Shown in pieces: positions 45,195-55,375 of a stretch of DNA of 64,000 nt; position 1 is the stretch's first letter; every line of letters begins with the position of its first letter. The DNA lies in the NCBI RefSeq assembly GCF_021590045.1, contig NZ_CP062221.1:372001-436000 (forward strand). The letters are read 5' to 3'. The notes below the pieces were generated by a model. The model made no database searches. It was not told the DNA's origin and saw nothing but the letters and a program-made list of their open reading frames with translations. A program made the translations under genes and the position numbers. This DNA comes from Cellulomonas palmilytica (GTDB lineage: Bacteria > Actinomycetota > Actinomycetes > Actinomycetales > Cellulomonadaceae).

Positions 45195-46075
45195 CGGCCG
45201 TGGACACCGCCCTCCTGCTCGGTCGGCTGCACGCCGCTGGTCTGGCGGACGTGGTCGAGGTGGTGCCCGCCGAGGGCGGGCAGGCCGCACTGGCGGGTCT
45301 CGCGCGCCGCGGCGACGGCACCACGGTGTTCGTCAAGGCGTTCGACGTGGCGCCCGCCGACGACGTGCTCGCCGCCGAGGCCGAGGGCCTGGACGCGCTG
45401 CGCACGCTCGGCGGTGCCACCACCCCGCAGGTGCTGCACGTGAGCCCGGACCTGCTGGTGCTGGAGGCCCTGCACCCGCGGCCGGCGGACCCGGCGTTCT
45501 GGGAGCGGCTCGCGCACGTCCTCGCGCACCAGCACACGAGCACGCGGCACGCGCGTTTCGGCTGGCACCGTGACGGGTGGCTCGGCCGCCGCCGCCAGGT
45601 CAACACGTGGGAGGACGACGGCTTCACGTTCTTCGCGCGGCACCGGCTGCTGCGCTGGCTCGACGAGCCACGCGTGGCGGCCGCGCTCGACGCCGCGGAC
45701 CGGGCTGCGCTGCACCGGCTCTGCGACCGCCTGCCCGAGCTGCTGCCCGACGCGCCGGCCTGCCTGGTGCACGGCGACCTCTGGGCGCAGAACGTCCTGG
45801 CGACCGCCGCGGGCGAGCCCGCGCTCATCGACCCCGCAGTGTCCTACACGTGGGCGGAGATCGACCTGGCGCACGTGTGGACCACGGCCCCGCCCCCGGA
45901 GGCCGCCGTGTTCTTCGACCGCTACGCCGAGCTCACGGGCCTCGACGCGGGCTGGCGCGAGCGCATGCCGATCCTCCAGCTGCGCCAGCACCTCGCGGTG
46001 GTCGCCCAGTTCGACCCCGACTGGGGCGCGGCGCAGACGATCCGCGCGACCCTCGCCCCGTTCCGGACGCGCTGA
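45191..46075 (+). CDS. Fructosamine kinase family protein
   Basis: A 294-aa kinase of the fructosamine-3-kinase/ketosamine-kinase group, which phosphorylates glycated amines so that they fall apart. Marks are HQHTSTRHARFGWHRDGW, TWEDDGFTFFARHRL, the catalytic loop CLVHGDLWAQNVL, and the metal loop ALIDPAVSYTWAEIDLA. Translational overlap with a glyoxalase-like gene makes a joint role in glycation repair attractive, but this is inference. Confidence 0.87.
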   Translation: MTAVDTALLLGRLHAAGLADVVEVVPAEGGQAALAGLARRGDGTTVFVKAFDVAPADDVLAAEAEGLDALRTLGGATTPQVLHVSPDLLVLEALHPRPADPAFWERLAHVLAHQHTSTRHARFGWHRDGWLGRRRQVNTWEDDGFTFFARHRLLRWLDEPRVAAALDAADRAALHRLCDRLPELLPDAPACLVHGDLWAQNVLATAAGEPALIDPAVSYTWAEIDLAHVWTTAPPPEAAVFFDRYAELTGLDAGWRERMPILQLRQHLAVVAQFDPDWGAAQTIRATLAPFRTR

Positions 46076-46107
46076 CCGGTTCCACCGCGAACGGCCCCGC
46101 CCGCGGG

Positions 46108-47748
46108 TCAGCGCGCGACGTCGCGGCGGCGGAAGCCCGCGAAGCCGACGGCGACGAGGGCCCCGGCCACCAGCGCGAGCCAGCCGAGGCCGGTCCAGTC
46201 CGGGTCACCGCCCGTGACGGCGGGCACGTGCCAGAACGGGCTGATGCCGAGCGCCCAGTCGTCGAGCCGGAGCGTCGGGCCGAGCATCGTGAGCAGGAAC
46301 GACACGAGCACCCCGGCCCACGCGGCGAGGCTCGCGGCGGGCCGCGCCCCGACGAGCGCGACCGCGAGCGCGACCACGGTCCACACCGCGGGCACGGTCG
46401 CGGCGGCCTGCAGCAGCACGTCACCGGTGGTCACGCCGATGTCCGCGCCCCCCGCGAGCAGCGAGACGACCGTCCCCGCGAGCAGCACGAGCCCGGCCAC
46501 CAGCAGCAGCGCGAGGGCCACGTGGCTCCCGTAGTACCGGGGACGCGCGACGGCCCCGGCGAGCACGGGCTCGACGCGGTCCTCCTGCTCCTCCGCGCGG
46601 ACCCTGAGCAGCACCTGCACACCCGGGACGCACGCGATGATCCCGACGAGGCTGAGCACGGTCCGCACGAACGCGCCCGTGAGCTCGTCGGGGCTCGCCG
46701 CGCCCGCCGCGAGGATCTGCTGCACCGCGGGCTCACCCGCGAGCAGGTCCCGGATCGACGTCGTGAAGTACCCGAACACCACGCCCAGCACGACGAACGC
46801 GATCCCCCAGGTGATCACCGGCCGACGGTTCACGCGCACCGCGAGCCGCCACGGGGAGCGGACGCTCCCGCGCGCGGGGCCGGGCCGCTGCGCGACGATG
46901 CCCTGCCCGAAGTCGCGGCGGGACTGCAGCGCGAACGCCACGCCCACCGCCACCGCCGTGAACGCGACCGCCAGGAGCAGCGGCGCCCAGTGGTCGCCCG
47001 TCGCCGGGCGTGTCGCGAGCGGCCAGCCGAGCGGGTTGACCCACGTGGTCCACGCGGGCGCGTCGAGCGACGTGCTCAGCCCGCGCAGCAGGAACAGCGT
47101 GCCGAGCGTGCCCACCGCGAGCGAGCTCGCGGTGCGCGCGTCCGAGCCGACCTGCGCGCTCACCGCCGCGACGCCCGCGAACATCCAGCCCGTCGCGGTG
47201 TACGTGGCGCCGAGCAGCAGGGACGGACCCCAGTCGCCACCGCACGCGCCCGTGGCGACACCGGCGACGAGCCCGGCGGCGAGCGACCCGACGAGCGCGA
47301 GCGCGACACCCGCGAGCAGGCGCGCACCCCGGCCCAGCACCCCGGACGCGAGCAGCTCCGCCTGGCCGGAGTCCTCCTGCGCGCGCGAGGCCCGCACCAC
47401 CGCGCTGATCGCCCCGAGCGCCACGAGGAAGCCGCCGAGCGCGAGCGTGCGCCAGGAGTTGAAGCCCTCGGGCGTCGACAGGTCGTACGCCGGGCCGAAG
47501 ATCAGCCCGAGCGCGGGGTTGGCGCCCACGGTCGCCGCGAACGCGTGCCGCGACTCGGGGTCCGGGAAGACCCGCGGGTAGGCGGTCACGGACGACACCG
47601 ACAGCAGCGTCGCGACCACGACCCACGGCGCGAACATGCGGCCGTCGTGGCGGATCGTGGCGTGCAGCAGGGGCCGGCTCCCGACGAGGCTTCCCGCACG
47701 GGCGGCGGTCGGGGCGGTCCCGGTCGTCGCTGCGGCCACGGGGGTCAC
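46108..47748 (-). CDS. ABC exporter permease (ABC-2 type, duplicated)
   Basis: A 546-aa membrane protein with about 12 hydrophobic helices in two similar halves, the usual form of the TetR-linked actinobacterial multidrug-type exporter permeases. [18 protein letters not shown] (first half) and [19 protein letters not shown] (second half) are the paired cytoplasmic E-rich loops. Its GTG overlaps the stop of the ATPase gene, so the two form one transporter. The substrate is unknown. Confidence 0.83.
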   Translation of the reverse strand: MTPVAAATTGTAPTAARAGSLVGSRPLLHATIRHDGRMFAPWVVVATLLSVSSVTAYPRVFPDPESRHAFAATVGANPALGLIFGPAYDLSTPEGFNSWRTLALGGFLVALGAISAVVRASRAQEDSGQAELLASGVLGRGARLLAGVALALVGSLAAGLVAGVATGACGGDWGPSLLLGATYTATGWMFAGVAAVSAQVGSDARTASSLAVGTLGTLFLLRGLSTSLDAPAWTTWVNPLGWPLATRPATGDHWAPLLLAVAFTAVAVGVAFALQSRRDFGQGIVAQRPGPARGSVRSPWRLAVRVNRRPVITWGIAFVVLGVVFGYFTTSIRDLLAGEPAVQQILAAGAASPDELTGAFVRTVLSLVGIIACVPGVQVLLRVRAEEQEDRVEPVLAGAVARPRYYGSHVALALLLVAGLVLLAGTVVSLLAGGADIGVTTGDVLLQAAATVPAVWTVVALAVALVGARPAASLAAWAGVLVSFLLTMLGPTLRLDDWALGISPFWHVPAVTGGDPDWTGLGWLALVAGALVAVGFAGFRRRDVAR

Positions 47749-48731
47749 GGCGTCGTCCGCGGGCGCTCGTCGGCGTCCGGCGCGTGCTCGTCGGACGCGG
47801 CTCCGTCAGGCGCGTGGGCGTCGGGCGCGTGCTCGTCGGACGCGTGCTCGTCGTCGCCGTACAGCCGCAGGAACAGGCTCTCCAGGGACGGCGGCGCGAC
47901 GGTCAGCGAGGTGAGGCCCAGCGGCGTGAGCGCGGCCATCGCCTCCCCGACGCGCGTCGACTCGACGGTCGCGGTGAGCCGGTCACCGTCGACGCGCACG
48001 TCCCCCAGCCCGGCCAGGTCGCGGCGCTCGGGGACGCGCTCGAGGGTCGCGTGGATCGTCGTGCGCGTCTGCCCGCGCAGGTCCGCGAGCGTGCCGGACC
48101 GCACCACGCGGCCCTCGCGGATGATGCTGATGCGGTCCGCGAGCGCCTCCGCCTCGGCGAGGATGTGGCTGGACAGCAGCACGGTCGCACCGCGCTGCGT
48201 CGCCTCGCCGACCGCCTCCTGGAACACGTTCTCCATGAGCGGGTCGAGGCCGCTGGTCGGCTCGTCGAGGACCAGCAGCTCGGCGTCCGACGCGAGCGCC
48301 GCGACGATCGCGACCTTCTGCCGGTTGCCCTTGGAGTACTGCCGACCGCGCTTGGTCGGGTCGAGCTCGAACCGCTCGACGAGCTCGGTGCGGCGCCGCT
48401 CGTCGAGCCCGCCGCGCAGCGACCCGAGCAGGTCGATCGCCTCCCCACCCGTCATGCCGGGCCACAGCGACACGTCCCCGGGGACGTACGCGAGGCGGCG
48501 GTGCAGCGCGACGACGTCCGCCCACGGGTCGCCGCCGAGCAGGCGGACCGTGCCCGAGTCCGCGCGCAGCAGGCCGAGGAGCACGCGGATGGTGGTGGAC
48601 TTCCCGGCGCCGTTGGGCCCGAGGAAGCCGTGCACCTCGCCGCGCTCGACGTGCAGGTCGAGCCCGCGCAGCGCGGGGAACTTCCCGAAGGACTTGGTCA
48701 GGCCCTGGATGTCGACGACCGCGTCAGCCAT
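47745..48731 (-). CDS. ABC transporter ATP-binding protein
   Basis: A 328-aa ATPase for the adjacent permease: Walker [18 protein letters not shown], Walker [19 protein letters not shown], and the switch His in [15 protein letters not shown]. The ABC signature reads YSKGNRQK instead of LSGGQQ, a known variant in exporters of this kind. After about residue 300 there is an odd tail of EHA/DAHAPD repeats ([13 protein letters not shown]), acidic and His-rich, which could bind metal or be disordered. Confidence 0.9.
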   Translation of the reverse strand: MADAVVDIQGLTKSFGKFPALRGLDLHVERGEVHGFLGPNGAGKSTTIRVLLGLLRADSGTVRLLGGDPWADVVALHRRLAYVPGDVSLWPGMTGGEAIDLLGSLRGGLDERRRTELVERFELDPTKRGRQYSKGNRQKVAIVAALASDAELLVLDEPTSGLDPLMENVFQEAVGEATQRGATVLLSSHILAEAEALADRISIIREGRVVRSGTLADLRGQTRTTIHATLERVPERRDLAGLGDVRVDGDRLTATVESTRVGEAMAALTPLGLTSLTVAPPSLESLFLRLYGDDEHASDEHAPDAHAPDGAASDEHAPDADERPRTTP

Positions 48732-48771
48732 GGGAGCTCCTCTCGCGGGTCCTGGGTCCAGTGAACTCTCG

Positions 48772-49806
48772 TCACGCGTGCGCGGCGTGCGGTTCCGTGG
48801 GCGTGCCCGCGGGGTCCGCGTCCGGGCCGGTGTGCGCCGGGACGGCAGGGGACGACGAGCGTCGCGCGGCCGCCGCCGCGAGCAGCAGGGCGACCCCCGC
48901 GAGCGCCCAGCCCGTCAGGACGAGCAGCGGGCGGGCCGTGGCGGCGTCGGGGAAGTAGGACAGCGTGCGCACGAGCGTCGCGGACGCCCCGGGCGGGAAG
49001 AGCTGGCCGACCGTCCCCCACGCGCCGGGCAGGTACTGCGTGGGCGCGCCGGCCGACGCGATGGGGTTGGCGAACAGCATGAACACCACGGGCCCGAGCG
49101 CGATCCCGGCGCGTCCGGCCAGCGCTGCGGCGCCGACGATCGCTGCGGCCATCGACGTGAACGTCAGCGCGTACGCCCCGGCGTTGGCGAGGTAGTCGCC
49201 CTGCAGCACGCCGAGCCACGGCTGGAGCACGGCCGCGACGGCCAGCCCGCCGACGACCGCGTACACGCCGAGCGCGACGAGCCGCCGTGCGGTGCCGCGC
49301 ACGGCGAGGGAGATGACGATGCCGCCGATCAGCCCGCCGAACATGAGCGGGAACCCGGCCGCGGCCAGGCCGGTGCCGTTGGGGTCGGACGCGGCGAGCG
49401 GGACGACGTCGGTCACGACGACCGCGGCGCCGGCCTGCGCGCCGAGCTGCGGTGCGACCGCCCGCAGCACCTGCGCGACCGCGGGGCTCGCGGCGGACGC
49501 GACGAGGACCTCGGGCTCGGGCCCGAGCACGAGCGCGCCGTACGCCTCGCGCTGCTGGATCTGCGCGACCGCGGCGTCCCGGTCGGCGACGGGCGACAGG
49601 TCGAGGCGGCCCTGCGCGGCCTCCTCGACCGCGGGGATCATCTGCTCCGCGGCGGGTCCGGCGACGACGACGGGGATGTCCTGCACGGTCGAGGTGACCG
49701 TGGGCCACAGGAACGCGAGGACCACGACGCACACCGCGACGCACGCCCCGAGCGCGACGGCGATGGTGCGCCGCCACTCGTCGCGCCCACTGCTCGTCGT
49801 GCTCAT
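48772..49806 (-). CDS. ABC-2/YhgE-like membrane protein
   Basis: A 344-aa membrane protein with one N-terminal helix, an extracytoplasmic domain (about residues 45-150, [20 protein letters not shown]) and five or six C-terminal helices, including [19 protein letters not shown] and [16 protein letters not shown]. This resembles the YhgE/Pip or ABC-2 permease-like proteins. It lies upstream of the ABC pair and is divergent from the tetR gene, so it is probably part of the same TetR-controlled export unit. The start ATG is at 49806. Confidence 0.75.
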   Translation of the reverse strand: MSTTSSGRDEWRRTIAVALGACVAVCVVVLAFLWPTVTSTVQDIPVVVAGPAAEQMIPAVEEAAQGRLDLSPVADRDAAVAQIQQREAYGALVLGPEPEVLVASAASPAVAQVLRAVAPQLGAQAGAAVVVTDVVPLAASDPNGTGLAAAGFPLMFGGLIGGIVISLAVRGTARRLVALGVYAVVGGLAVAAVLQPWLGVLQGDYLANAGAYALTFTSMAAAIVGAAALAGRAGIALGPVVFMLFANPIASAGAPTQYLPGAWGTVGQLFPPGASATLVRTLSYFPDAATARPLLVLTGWALAGVALLLAAAAARRSSSPAVPAHTGPDADPAGTPTEPHAAHA

Positions 49807-49860
49807 GTCCCACCGTCCGCCGGAGTCCGCGGGCACCCTCGTCGGCCCGTCACCGCGACC

Positions 49861-49915
49861 GTACGCGCGTCGGCGGGCTAAATCAACACGTGTAGATATC
49901 GAGTCACGCGCGTAC
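49861..49915. promoter_or_regulatory. TetR operator with nested outer palindrome
   Basis: The inner site ATCaACACGTGTaGAT (49882-49897) is a 16-bp palindrome with an ACACGTGT core. It is framed symmetrically by a perfect 10-bp inverted repeat, GTACGCGCGT (49861-49870) and ACGCGCGTAC (49906-49915). It lies in the 118-bp divergent space between the membrane/ABC genes and tetR, exactly where a TetR repressor controls both directions. Confidence 0.68.
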
Positions 49916-49924
49916 CCTGCCGAC

Positions 49925-50539
49925 GTGACGACCGACGCCCCGGCCCCCCGCCGACGCGGCCGCGGCGAGAAGTTCCCCGGCGGCCGCGACGCGATCCTCG
50001 CCGCGGCACGCGACCAGTTCGCCGAGCGCGGCTACGCGGGCGCGACCATCCGCGGCATCGCGCAGCAGGCGGGCGTCGACCCCAAGCTCGTCATGCACTT
50101 CTTCTCCAGCAAGGACGAGCTGTTCGCCGCGACGCTCGAGCTGCCCGTCGAGGGGCTGCTCGCGCTGGTCGCCGCGTTGCAGGCGCCGCAGGACGAGGTC
50201 GCGGAACGGCTCACGCGCGCGTACGTCGACATCTGGGAGTCGCCGCTGACCGGGCCGCAGGTGCGCGCGATGCTCCTGTCCGTCGCGACCATCGACGCGG
50301 CCGCCGAGGCGCTGCGCACCGCGTTCGAGCAGCGGATCGCCCGCGCGCTCGGGGACCGGTTCGAGCCCGTCGCCGTCGTCACCGCGATGAGCCAGCTGCT
50401 CGGCGCGGCGCTCGTCCGCTACGTCGTGCGGATGCCCGCGTTCGACGCGCTCACGCGCGAGGAGTTCGTCGCGCAGCTCGTCCCGTCCGTCGCCGCGAGC
50501 CTGGAACGAGGCCGGGTCGACGCGCCGCCCCCCGGCTGA
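49925..50539 (+). CDS. TetR-family transcriptional regulator
   Basis: A 204-aa repressor. A basic N-terminal arm precedes a TetR HTH ([20 protein letters not shown], then [20 protein letters not shown]), and a helical ligand domain follows with [20 protein letters not shown]. It is divergent from the export genes and reads its own operator space. It probably represses the ABC exporter until the ligand binds. Confidence 0.88.
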   Translation: MTTDAPAPRRRGRGEKFPGGRDAILAAARDQFAERGYAGATIRGIAQQAGVDPKLVMHFFSSKDELFAATLELPVEGLLALVAALQAPQDEVAERLTRAYVDIWESPLTGPQVRAMLLSVATIDAAAEALRTAFEQRIARALGDRFEPVAVVTAMSQLLGAALVRYVVRMPAFDALTREEFVAQLVPSVAASLERGRVDAPPPG

Positions 50540-50543
50540 CCGG

Positions 50544-50590
50544 GATCGGGTGGAGAAACGCTCGTCAGGTGAGCGTTTCTCCACCCGATC
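50544..50590 (+). terminator. Perfect 20-bp-stem hairpin after tetR
   Basis: The arms at 50544-50563 and 50571-50590 are exactly complementary over 20 bp (starting GATCGGGTGGAGAAACG) around the 7-nt loop gtcaggt. It begins five bases after the TetR stop. It is a strong terminator or a mobile small palindrome, and shares the word GCGTTTCTC with the hairpin at 36.2 kb. Confidence 0.72.
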
Positions 50591-50707
50591 GACCTTCGCG
50601 CACGCTCGTCGGAAGAAATCTCGTCGCGGGTGCATCCGGATCCCGCCTCCGGGCGGAAGTAGGGGTGTCAGGCGCCGACCCGGCGCCCACTCCCGGAAGG
50701 ACGCACC

Positions 50708-51538
50708 ATGCGCACTCGACTTCTCGCCGGCACCGCAGCCGGTGCCCTCGGACTCGCCGCCGTCGCCCTCACCGCCGGTCCCGCCTCCGCCGCCGACGAG
50801 GCCTCGCTCTCCGTGCTGCACGGCGTGCCGGGGCTCACCGTCGACGTCTACGTCAACGGCGAGCTGACGCTCGACGACTTCGAGCCCGGCGCACTCGCCG
50901 GCCCGCTCGACCTGCCCGCCGGGACGTACACGGTCGCGATCACCGCGGCGGACGCCGCCGACGACAGCGACCCGGCCATCGGCCCCGTCGACCTCGAGCT
51001 CGCGGCCTCGACCAGCTACACGGCCGTCGCGCACCTCGACGCCGCGGGCGAGCCCACCGCCTCGCTGTTCACCAACGACACGTCGGCGACGAAGGCCGGC
51101 GAGGGTCGCCTGACCGTCCGGCACGTCGCAGCCGCGCCCGGTGTGGACGTCCTCGCGGGCGGCGACGCCGTGATCAGCAACCTCGAGAACCCCGACGAGA
51201 AGGTCCTCGACCTGCCCGCCGGCACGGTCTCCGCGAGCGTCGTCGCGGCCGGCACCACCGAGCCCGCGCTGCTCGGCCCGGCGGACGTGGACGTCGCCGA
51301 GGGCACCAACACCATCGTCTACGCGTGGGGCTCGGCGAGCTCCGACCCGGCGACGCTCGCGCTCGCCACGCAGGTCATCGACGGCCTGCACAGCGACCCG
51401 GGTGCCGTCCAGGCCGGTCAGCTCGGCCTCGCCGCCGACGAGCCCGGTGCCGCCCTCTGGCCGTACGCGCTCGGCGCCATCGCGGTCATCGGCGCCGCGG
51501 GCCTCGTCGTCCGCCGGGCCACGGCGACCACGCGCTGA
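50708..51538 (+). CDS. DUF4397-domain surface protein
   Basis: A 276-aa exported protein: signal peptide (about 1-28, GPASAADEA), then tandem DUF4397 beta-sandwiches ([70 protein letters not shown]). A C-terminal membrane helix ([20 protein letters not shown]) with an Arg-rich end acts as an anchor. No LPxTG motif is seen although a sortase gene follows after three bases. The SigK/RskA-like pair downstream suggests regulated surface expression. Confidence 0.83.
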   Translation: MRTRLLAGTAAGALGLAAVALTAGPASAADEASLSVLHGVPGLTVDVYVNGELTLDDFEPGALAGPLDLPAGTYTVAITAADAADDSDPAIGPVDLELAASTSYTAVAHLDAAGEPTASLFTNDTSATKAGEGRLTVRHVAAAPGVDVLAGGDAVISNLENPDEKVLDLPAGTVSASVVAAGTTEPALLGPADVDVAEGTNTIVYAWGSASSDPATLALATQVIDGLHSDPGAVQAGQLGLAADEPGAALWPYALGAIAVIGAAGLVVRRATATTR

Positions 51539-51541
51539 CCC

Positions 51542-52210
51542 GTGGCACGACGACACCGCACGCCGGCCGGGGCGGTCCGCGCCGCCCTGGTCGGCGCGCT
51601 CGTCGCGACGCTCGTCGTCGGCTGCACCTCCAGGCAGCCCGCGCCCGAGCCCGCGGCGACCGTGCCGTCGGCGCCGCCCGGACCCACGTCGGCGGCGCCG
51701 ACGCCGTCGCCGCCCGACATCCCGGTCCGGGACGCGACCGCACCGGCGCCCGCCACGCGCGTGGCGCCGGTGCGGCTCGCGGTCCCCGACGTCGACCTCG
51801 ACATGACGGTCGTGCCTGTCGGGGTGCTCGACGACGGGACCATGGAGATCCCCGAGGACGCCGACGAGGCCGGCTGGTACCGGTTCGGCCCGGCACCCGC
51901 GGACGACGACGGCAACACGCTCATCGCCGCGCACGTCGACTCCCGGCTCACCGGCATCGGACCGTTCTCGCGGCTGCGGGACGTGCCCAGCGGGGCGCCG
52001 GTCGCGGTGACCGACGCCGACGGGACCGTGCACCGCTACCGCGTCACCGACGTGGAGTCGATCGACAAGGACTCCGCACCGCTGGACGTGTGGTTCGCGC
52101 GCTCGGGGCCGCCCCGGCTCGTGCTCGTCACCTGCGGCGGGACGTGGCAGGAGGACGTCGGGCACTACTCCGACAACGTCGTGGTCACCGCCGAACCGGT
52201 GACCGGCTGA
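51542..52210 (+). CDS. Class F sortase with lipobox
   Basis: A 222-aa sortase-fold transpeptidase of the actinobacterial class F. The catalytic His is in [11 protein letters not shown], the Cys in [10 protein letters not shown] and the Arg probably in the following strands. The N-terminus unusually carries a lipobox (LVVGC, about residue 28), so the enzyme may be a lipoprotein rather than a TM-anchored sortase. A Pro/Ala/Thr-rich tether follows. No obvious LPxTG substrate lies nearby. Confidence 0.85.
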   Translation: MARRHRTPAGAVRAALVGALVATLVVGCTSRQPAPEPAATVPSAPPGPTSAAPTPSPPDIPVRDATAPAPATRVAPVRLAVPDVDLDMTVVPVGVLDDGTMEIPEDADEAGWYRFGPAPADDDGNTLIAAHVDSRLTGIGPFSRLRDVPSGAPVAVTDADGTVHRYRVTDVESIDKDSAPLDVWFARSGPPRLVLVTCGGTWQEDVGHYSDNVVVTAEPVTG

Positions 52211-52329
52211 GCATGTCCGTCCTCACCGCGCGGCGGGGCCCGAACCCGGGTACGGTCGCGGCCTCGGGATCGGGCCCGGGGACGGGCACGGGTTCGGGCT
52301 CGGGACCAGCGACGACGGACGGGGAGCGC

Positions 52330-52938
52330 GTGACCGGAGGGCAGGAGCGACCCGGCGCTCCGCTGCGTGCGGTCCCCGCCCCCGTTCCCGGGCCGGACGG
52401 GGAGGGCGTCGAGGAGCTCGGCGTCGCGTTCGCCGCCGGCGACGAGGACGCGATCCGCGAGGCCTACCGGCGCTGGTCCACGCTCGTGCACACCATCGCG
52501 CTGCGGTCGCTCGGGAGCGTCGCCGACGCCGAGGAGGTCACGCAGCAGGTCTTCGTCGACGCGTGGCGCGCCCGCCACCGGTTCGACCCCACCCGCGCAC
52601 GCCTGCCCGCGTGGCTGCTCGGCATCACCCGCCACGCCGTCGCCGACGCGCACGAGCGCCGCTCCCGCGACCAGCGCCTCGCCGCCGCGGCACCCGTCGC
52701 CCCCGCGACCGTTGCCGCCGACGACGACCGCGTGGTCGACTCCGTCGTCGTCGCCGACGAGCTCGACCGGCTCGGCGACCCGCAACGCACGATCCTGCGC
52801 CTCGCGTTCTACGAGGACCTCACGCACGACCAGATCGCCACGAGACTGGACCTGCCGCTCGGCACGGTGAAGAGCCACGTGCGGCGTAGTCTCGCCCGGC
52901 TGCGCAACCGATGGGAGGTGGACGGTGCCGTGGGATGA
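52330..52938 (+). CDS. ECF sigma factor, SigK-like
   Basis: A 202-aa ECF sigma factor. Region 2 shows [19 protein letters not shown], then [20 protein letters not shown] and [17 protein letters not shown]. Region 4 shows [19 protein letters not shown] and [19 protein letters not shown] prefer the GTG at 52330 with GGGGAG upstream; an ATG at 52213 would add a Gly/Thr/Ser-rich, unconserved N-terminus (241 aa). It overlaps the anti-sigma gene by 14 bp and probably controls this DUF4397-sortase unit. Confidence 0.88.
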   Translation: MTGGQERPGAPLRAVPAPVPGPDGEGVEELGVAFAAGDEDAIREAYRRWSTLVHTIALRSLGSVADAEEVTQQVFVDAWRARHRFDPTRARLPAWLLGITRHAVADAHERRSRDQRLAAAAPVAPATVAADDDRVVDSVVVADELDRLGDPQRTILRLAFYEDLTHDQIATRLDLPLGTVKSHVRRSLARLRNRWEVDGAVG

Positions 52939-53737
52939 GTCGCACGTGGACGACGACGTGCTGGCCCTCCTCGCCCTCGGTGAGGACGCCGGGACGCCCG
53001 ACGAGCGTGCGCACGTCGCCGGGTGCGAGCGGTGCACCGCCGAGGTCGCGGCGCTCGGCGGGGTCGTGTCGCTCGCGCGCGGGGCGGACGTCACCTTCGT
53101 CACCCCCGCACCGCAGGTGTGGGACCGGATCGAGTCGGAGCTCGGCCTGACGCCCGTCGCGTCGCAGGGCTCGTCGTCCGACACGAGCTCGTCGCCGCAC
53201 GGCTCCTCGGTGCCTGCGTCGCAGGTCTCGTCGGTGCCTTCGTCGTCGCAGGGGACGTCGGACGCAGGCTCGTCGGGCGACGGGGTCGTGGTGGCGCTGC
53301 CGCGGCGGCGGGTCGCGTGGGGGTGGGTCGCGGGTGCGGCCGCCGCCGGCGTGCTGATCGGCGGGGTGGGCGTCGGGTGGGCGCAGTCGCGGGACGCGCG
53401 GGAGACGGTCGTCGCGTCCGCCGCGCTCCAGCCGCTGCCCGGCTGGTCCGCCGAGGGCACCGCCCGGGTCGAGGTGGGCCGCGACGGCGAGCGCGTGCTC
53501 GTCGTCGACGTGCAGGACGGGAAGCCCGAGGACGGGTTCCGCGAGGTGTGGCTGCTGCGCCCCGACGTGAGCGGACTCGTCAGCCTCGGGACGCTCACCG
53601 GCTCGTCGGGCCGGTTCGACCTGCCCGCGGGGCTCGACCTGGACGAGTTCTCCGTGGTCGACGTGTCGCTCGAGCAGTTCGACGGCGACCCGGCCCACTC
53701 CGGCGACTCGATCGTCCGCGGCGCCCTCGAGGCCTGA
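52925..53737 (+). CDS. RskA-like anti-sigma factor
   Basis: A 270-aa membrane anti-sigma factor: an N-terminal zinc-type anti-sigma motif ([16 protein letters not shown]-x3-C-x2-C), a Ser-rich cytosolic linker, one TM helix ([20 protein letters not shown]), and an extracytoplasmic anti-sigma-K domain ([19 protein letters not shown], then [20 protein letters not shown]). It should hold the SigK-like factor until proteolysis releases it. The overlap of 14 bp with the sigma gene is typical. Confidence 0.88.
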   Translation: MPWDESHVDDDVLALLALGEDAGTPDERAHVAGCERCTAEVAALGGVVSLARGADVTFVTPAPQVWDRIESELGLTPVASQGSSSDTSSSPHGSSVPASQVSSVPSSSQGTSDAGSSGDGVVVALPRRRVAWGWVAGAAAAGVLIGGVGVGWAQSRDARETVVASAALQPLPGWSAEGTARVEVGRDGERVLVVDVQDGKPEDGFREVWLLRPDVSGLVSLGTLTGSSGRFDLPAGLDLDEFSVVDVSLEQFDGDPAHSGDSIVRGALEA

Positions 53738-53744
53738 CCGGTCC

Positions 53745-54449
53745 ATGGCGGTCGAACGGCCCCGACGGGCGGTGCAGGACGAGGTGCCCTCGTCGGGCGA
53801 GGCGGTCGCCGGGTGGTTCCCGGCCGAGGATCCCGCCAGCGAGCGCTGGTGGGACGGGCACCGGTGGTCGTCCCACGTCCGGCCCTCGCCGCACCCCACC
53901 CGGGTCCCGTGGGCCGGGATCCGCTGGGGTGGCACCGGTGGACCCGTCATGCAGGTGGTCGCCGGGACGCTGCTGCTGCTCGGCGGGCGGGTCACGCTGC
54001 TCGTCGCGCTCGACGGCGGGTCGCTGCGACTGCCGGCGGCGCTCGTGACGCTCGTCGTCGTCCTGCTGGGTGCTCTCCTGCTGGTCAACGCGTCCTTCTG
54101 CTGGCGGCTCGAGGCTCGACGGTGGCCGGCAGGGGTCGCCGGACCGCCGCTCGACGCGCGGCTCGCGCACGTGCGGTGGCTCGGGGTGTCGTGGGGCGTG
54201 GGGCGCGGGTGGTCGCAGCGCTCGTTCGTCGTCGGCTTCGTCGTGACGCTCGCGGCGCTGTTCGCGGTCGTCGTCACTCTCCTGACCTGGGCCCACTCGT
54301 CGTGGTCCGACAGGGCGGTCGGCGGGACGGTCGCGCTCGTCCTGGCACTCCTCGGCGCGATGGGCCTGACCGACGGCTGGTTCCGCCTGCTCCTCGAACG
54401 CCGCCGCGAGATCGCGGGCATCCCGCAGCAGGAGGGGCACGACGCCTGA
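53745..54449 (+). CDS. DUF2510 two-module membrane protein (paralogue 1)
   Basis: A 234-aa protein with an N-terminal DUF2510 motif (GWFPAEDPASERWWDGHRW). Two modules follow, each with a W-x-G-rich lead (VPWAGIRWGGTGG and VRWLGVSWGVGRG), two membrane helices and a basic exit (NASFCWRLEARR and FRLLLERRREI). The same architecture recurs at 56999, and a one-module form at 56521. All three flank the WXG100 locus. The function is unknown. Confidence 0.75.
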   Translation: MAVERPRRAVQDEVPSSGEAVAGWFPAEDPASERWWDGHRWSSHVRPSPHPTRVPWAGIRWGGTGGPVMQVVAGTLLLLGGRVTLLVALDGGSLRLPAALVTLVVVLLGALLLVNASFCWRLEARRWPAGVAGPPLDARLAHVRWLGVSWGVGRGWSQRSFVVGFVVTLAALFAVVVTLLTWAHSSWSDRAVGGTVALVLALLGAMGLTDGWFRLLLERRREIAGIPQQEGHDA

Positions 54450-54526
54450 GTCGTCTTTCGAGCGGCTGTCCACAGACGGGTGAGCGAACGGTACGAAGCG
54501 GGCGGTCCGCCGCTACGCTGCCACGC

Positions 54527-54814
54527 ATGATCCAGCTCACGGTCGACCCCGACGACCTCGAGGACGCGGTGACGGACATCCGGACGTCGGTCAAGAACCT
54601 CGAGGCATCGCTCGACGCGCTCGGTGCGGACATGAAGGTCCTCGAGGCCGCCTGGACCGGCGACGCGGCCGACGCGTTCCAGGCCAGGTACCGCTCGTGG
54701 GACTCCGACATGTCGCTCGCGATCGCGGACCTGACGGTCATCGGCGACCTGCTGTACCAGGCGTCGCTGTCCTACCAGGAGACCGAGGACGCCGTCATCG
54801 AGAGGTGCGCCTGA
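54527..54814 (+). CDS. WXG100-family protein
   Basis: A 95-aa helical hairpin protein of the WXG100 (ESAT-6-like) superfamily, with the turn motif AAWTGDAADAFQARYRSWD between two helices. Such proteins are secreted by type VII systems as dimers or act as targeting partners. It is the first gene of a tight row (TGATG overlap with the next) that includes an EspC-like and a YbaB-like gene. No EccC ATPase is visible in the window. Confidence 0.85.
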   Translation: MIQLTVDPDDLEDAVTDIRTSVKNLEASLDALGADMKVLEAAWTGDAADAFQARYRSWDSDMSLAIADLTVIGDLLYQASLSYQETEDAVIERCA

Positions 54815-55374
54815 TGAGCACACCCGCCGGCGGCCCCACGCCCGACATCGTCGCCGGGCTCGAGGCCTTCTCCCGGCGCGCCGAGGCGTCGCTCGCGCGG
54901 CTGCGCGACCTCCAGAGCCAGATCGACGCCATCGTGCCACCCCAGCTCCCGCACGCCGTGCACGCCGAGATGGACGCCGACGGGCTGCTCGTCGAGCTCA
55001 CGATCCAGCAGGACCTGCCCGCCGACGAGCTCGAGCACGAGATCGGCCTGGCGATCACCGACGCCACCCGCCGCCGACCCGCCCCCGACGTGGCCAAGAC
55101 GCAGGCGACCTTCCGGGCCGCCGCCCGCGGGGGCGACCTCGACCTCGGGCGGATCCTCGACCAGGTCCTCGGCGGACTGGACCCGAGCACCGAGCCCGCG
55201 GCGCACCGCAACGCGCGGAACACCGTCGAGGTGAGCGCGCAGGCCGGAGTCGTCCGGCGCGTGCGGTGCGACCACACCTGGCTCGCGAGCACGTCCCGCG
55301 CGGGCGTTGCCGCGGAGGTGCTCGCCACCGTCAACGAGGCGGTCACCGCCTCCACCACCCCGGGGAGGGCGTGA
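54814..55374 (+). CDS. YbaB/EbfC-like protein of the WXG100 locus
   Basis: A 186-aa protein with a YbaB-like pattern: an N-terminal helix (LEAFSRRAEASLARLRDLQS), strands (HAEMDADGLLVELTIQQDL), then a helix (ELEHEIGLAITDATRRR). A second, similar block follows near the end (VEVSAQAGVVRRVRC to VLATVNEAVTAS). YbaB-like proteins often accompany WXG100 genes in actinobacteria and may act as chaperones or adaptors. Its ATG overlaps the WXG100 stop. Confidence 0.62.
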   Translation: MSTPAGGPTPDIVAGLEAFSRRAEASLARLRDLQSQIDAIVPPQLPHAVHAEMDADGLLVELTIQQDLPADELEHEIGLAITDATRRRPAPDVAKTQATFRAAARGGDLDLGRILDQVLGGLDPSTEPAAHRNARNTVEVSAQAGVVRRVRCDHTWLASTSRAGVAAEVLATVNEAVTASTTPGRA

Positions 55375-55375
55375 C

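Noticed and set aside
45577..49881. A 1434-codon open frame on the plus strand across the ABC exporter genes
   Set aside because: It has no domain and is antisense to the well-supported permease, ATPase and membrane-protein genes.
52213..52329. ATG start for the SigK-like factor
   Set aside because: It adds a Gly/Thr/Ser-rich segment unlike any sigma region, while the GTG at 52330 has a good ribosome site; kept only as an alternative.
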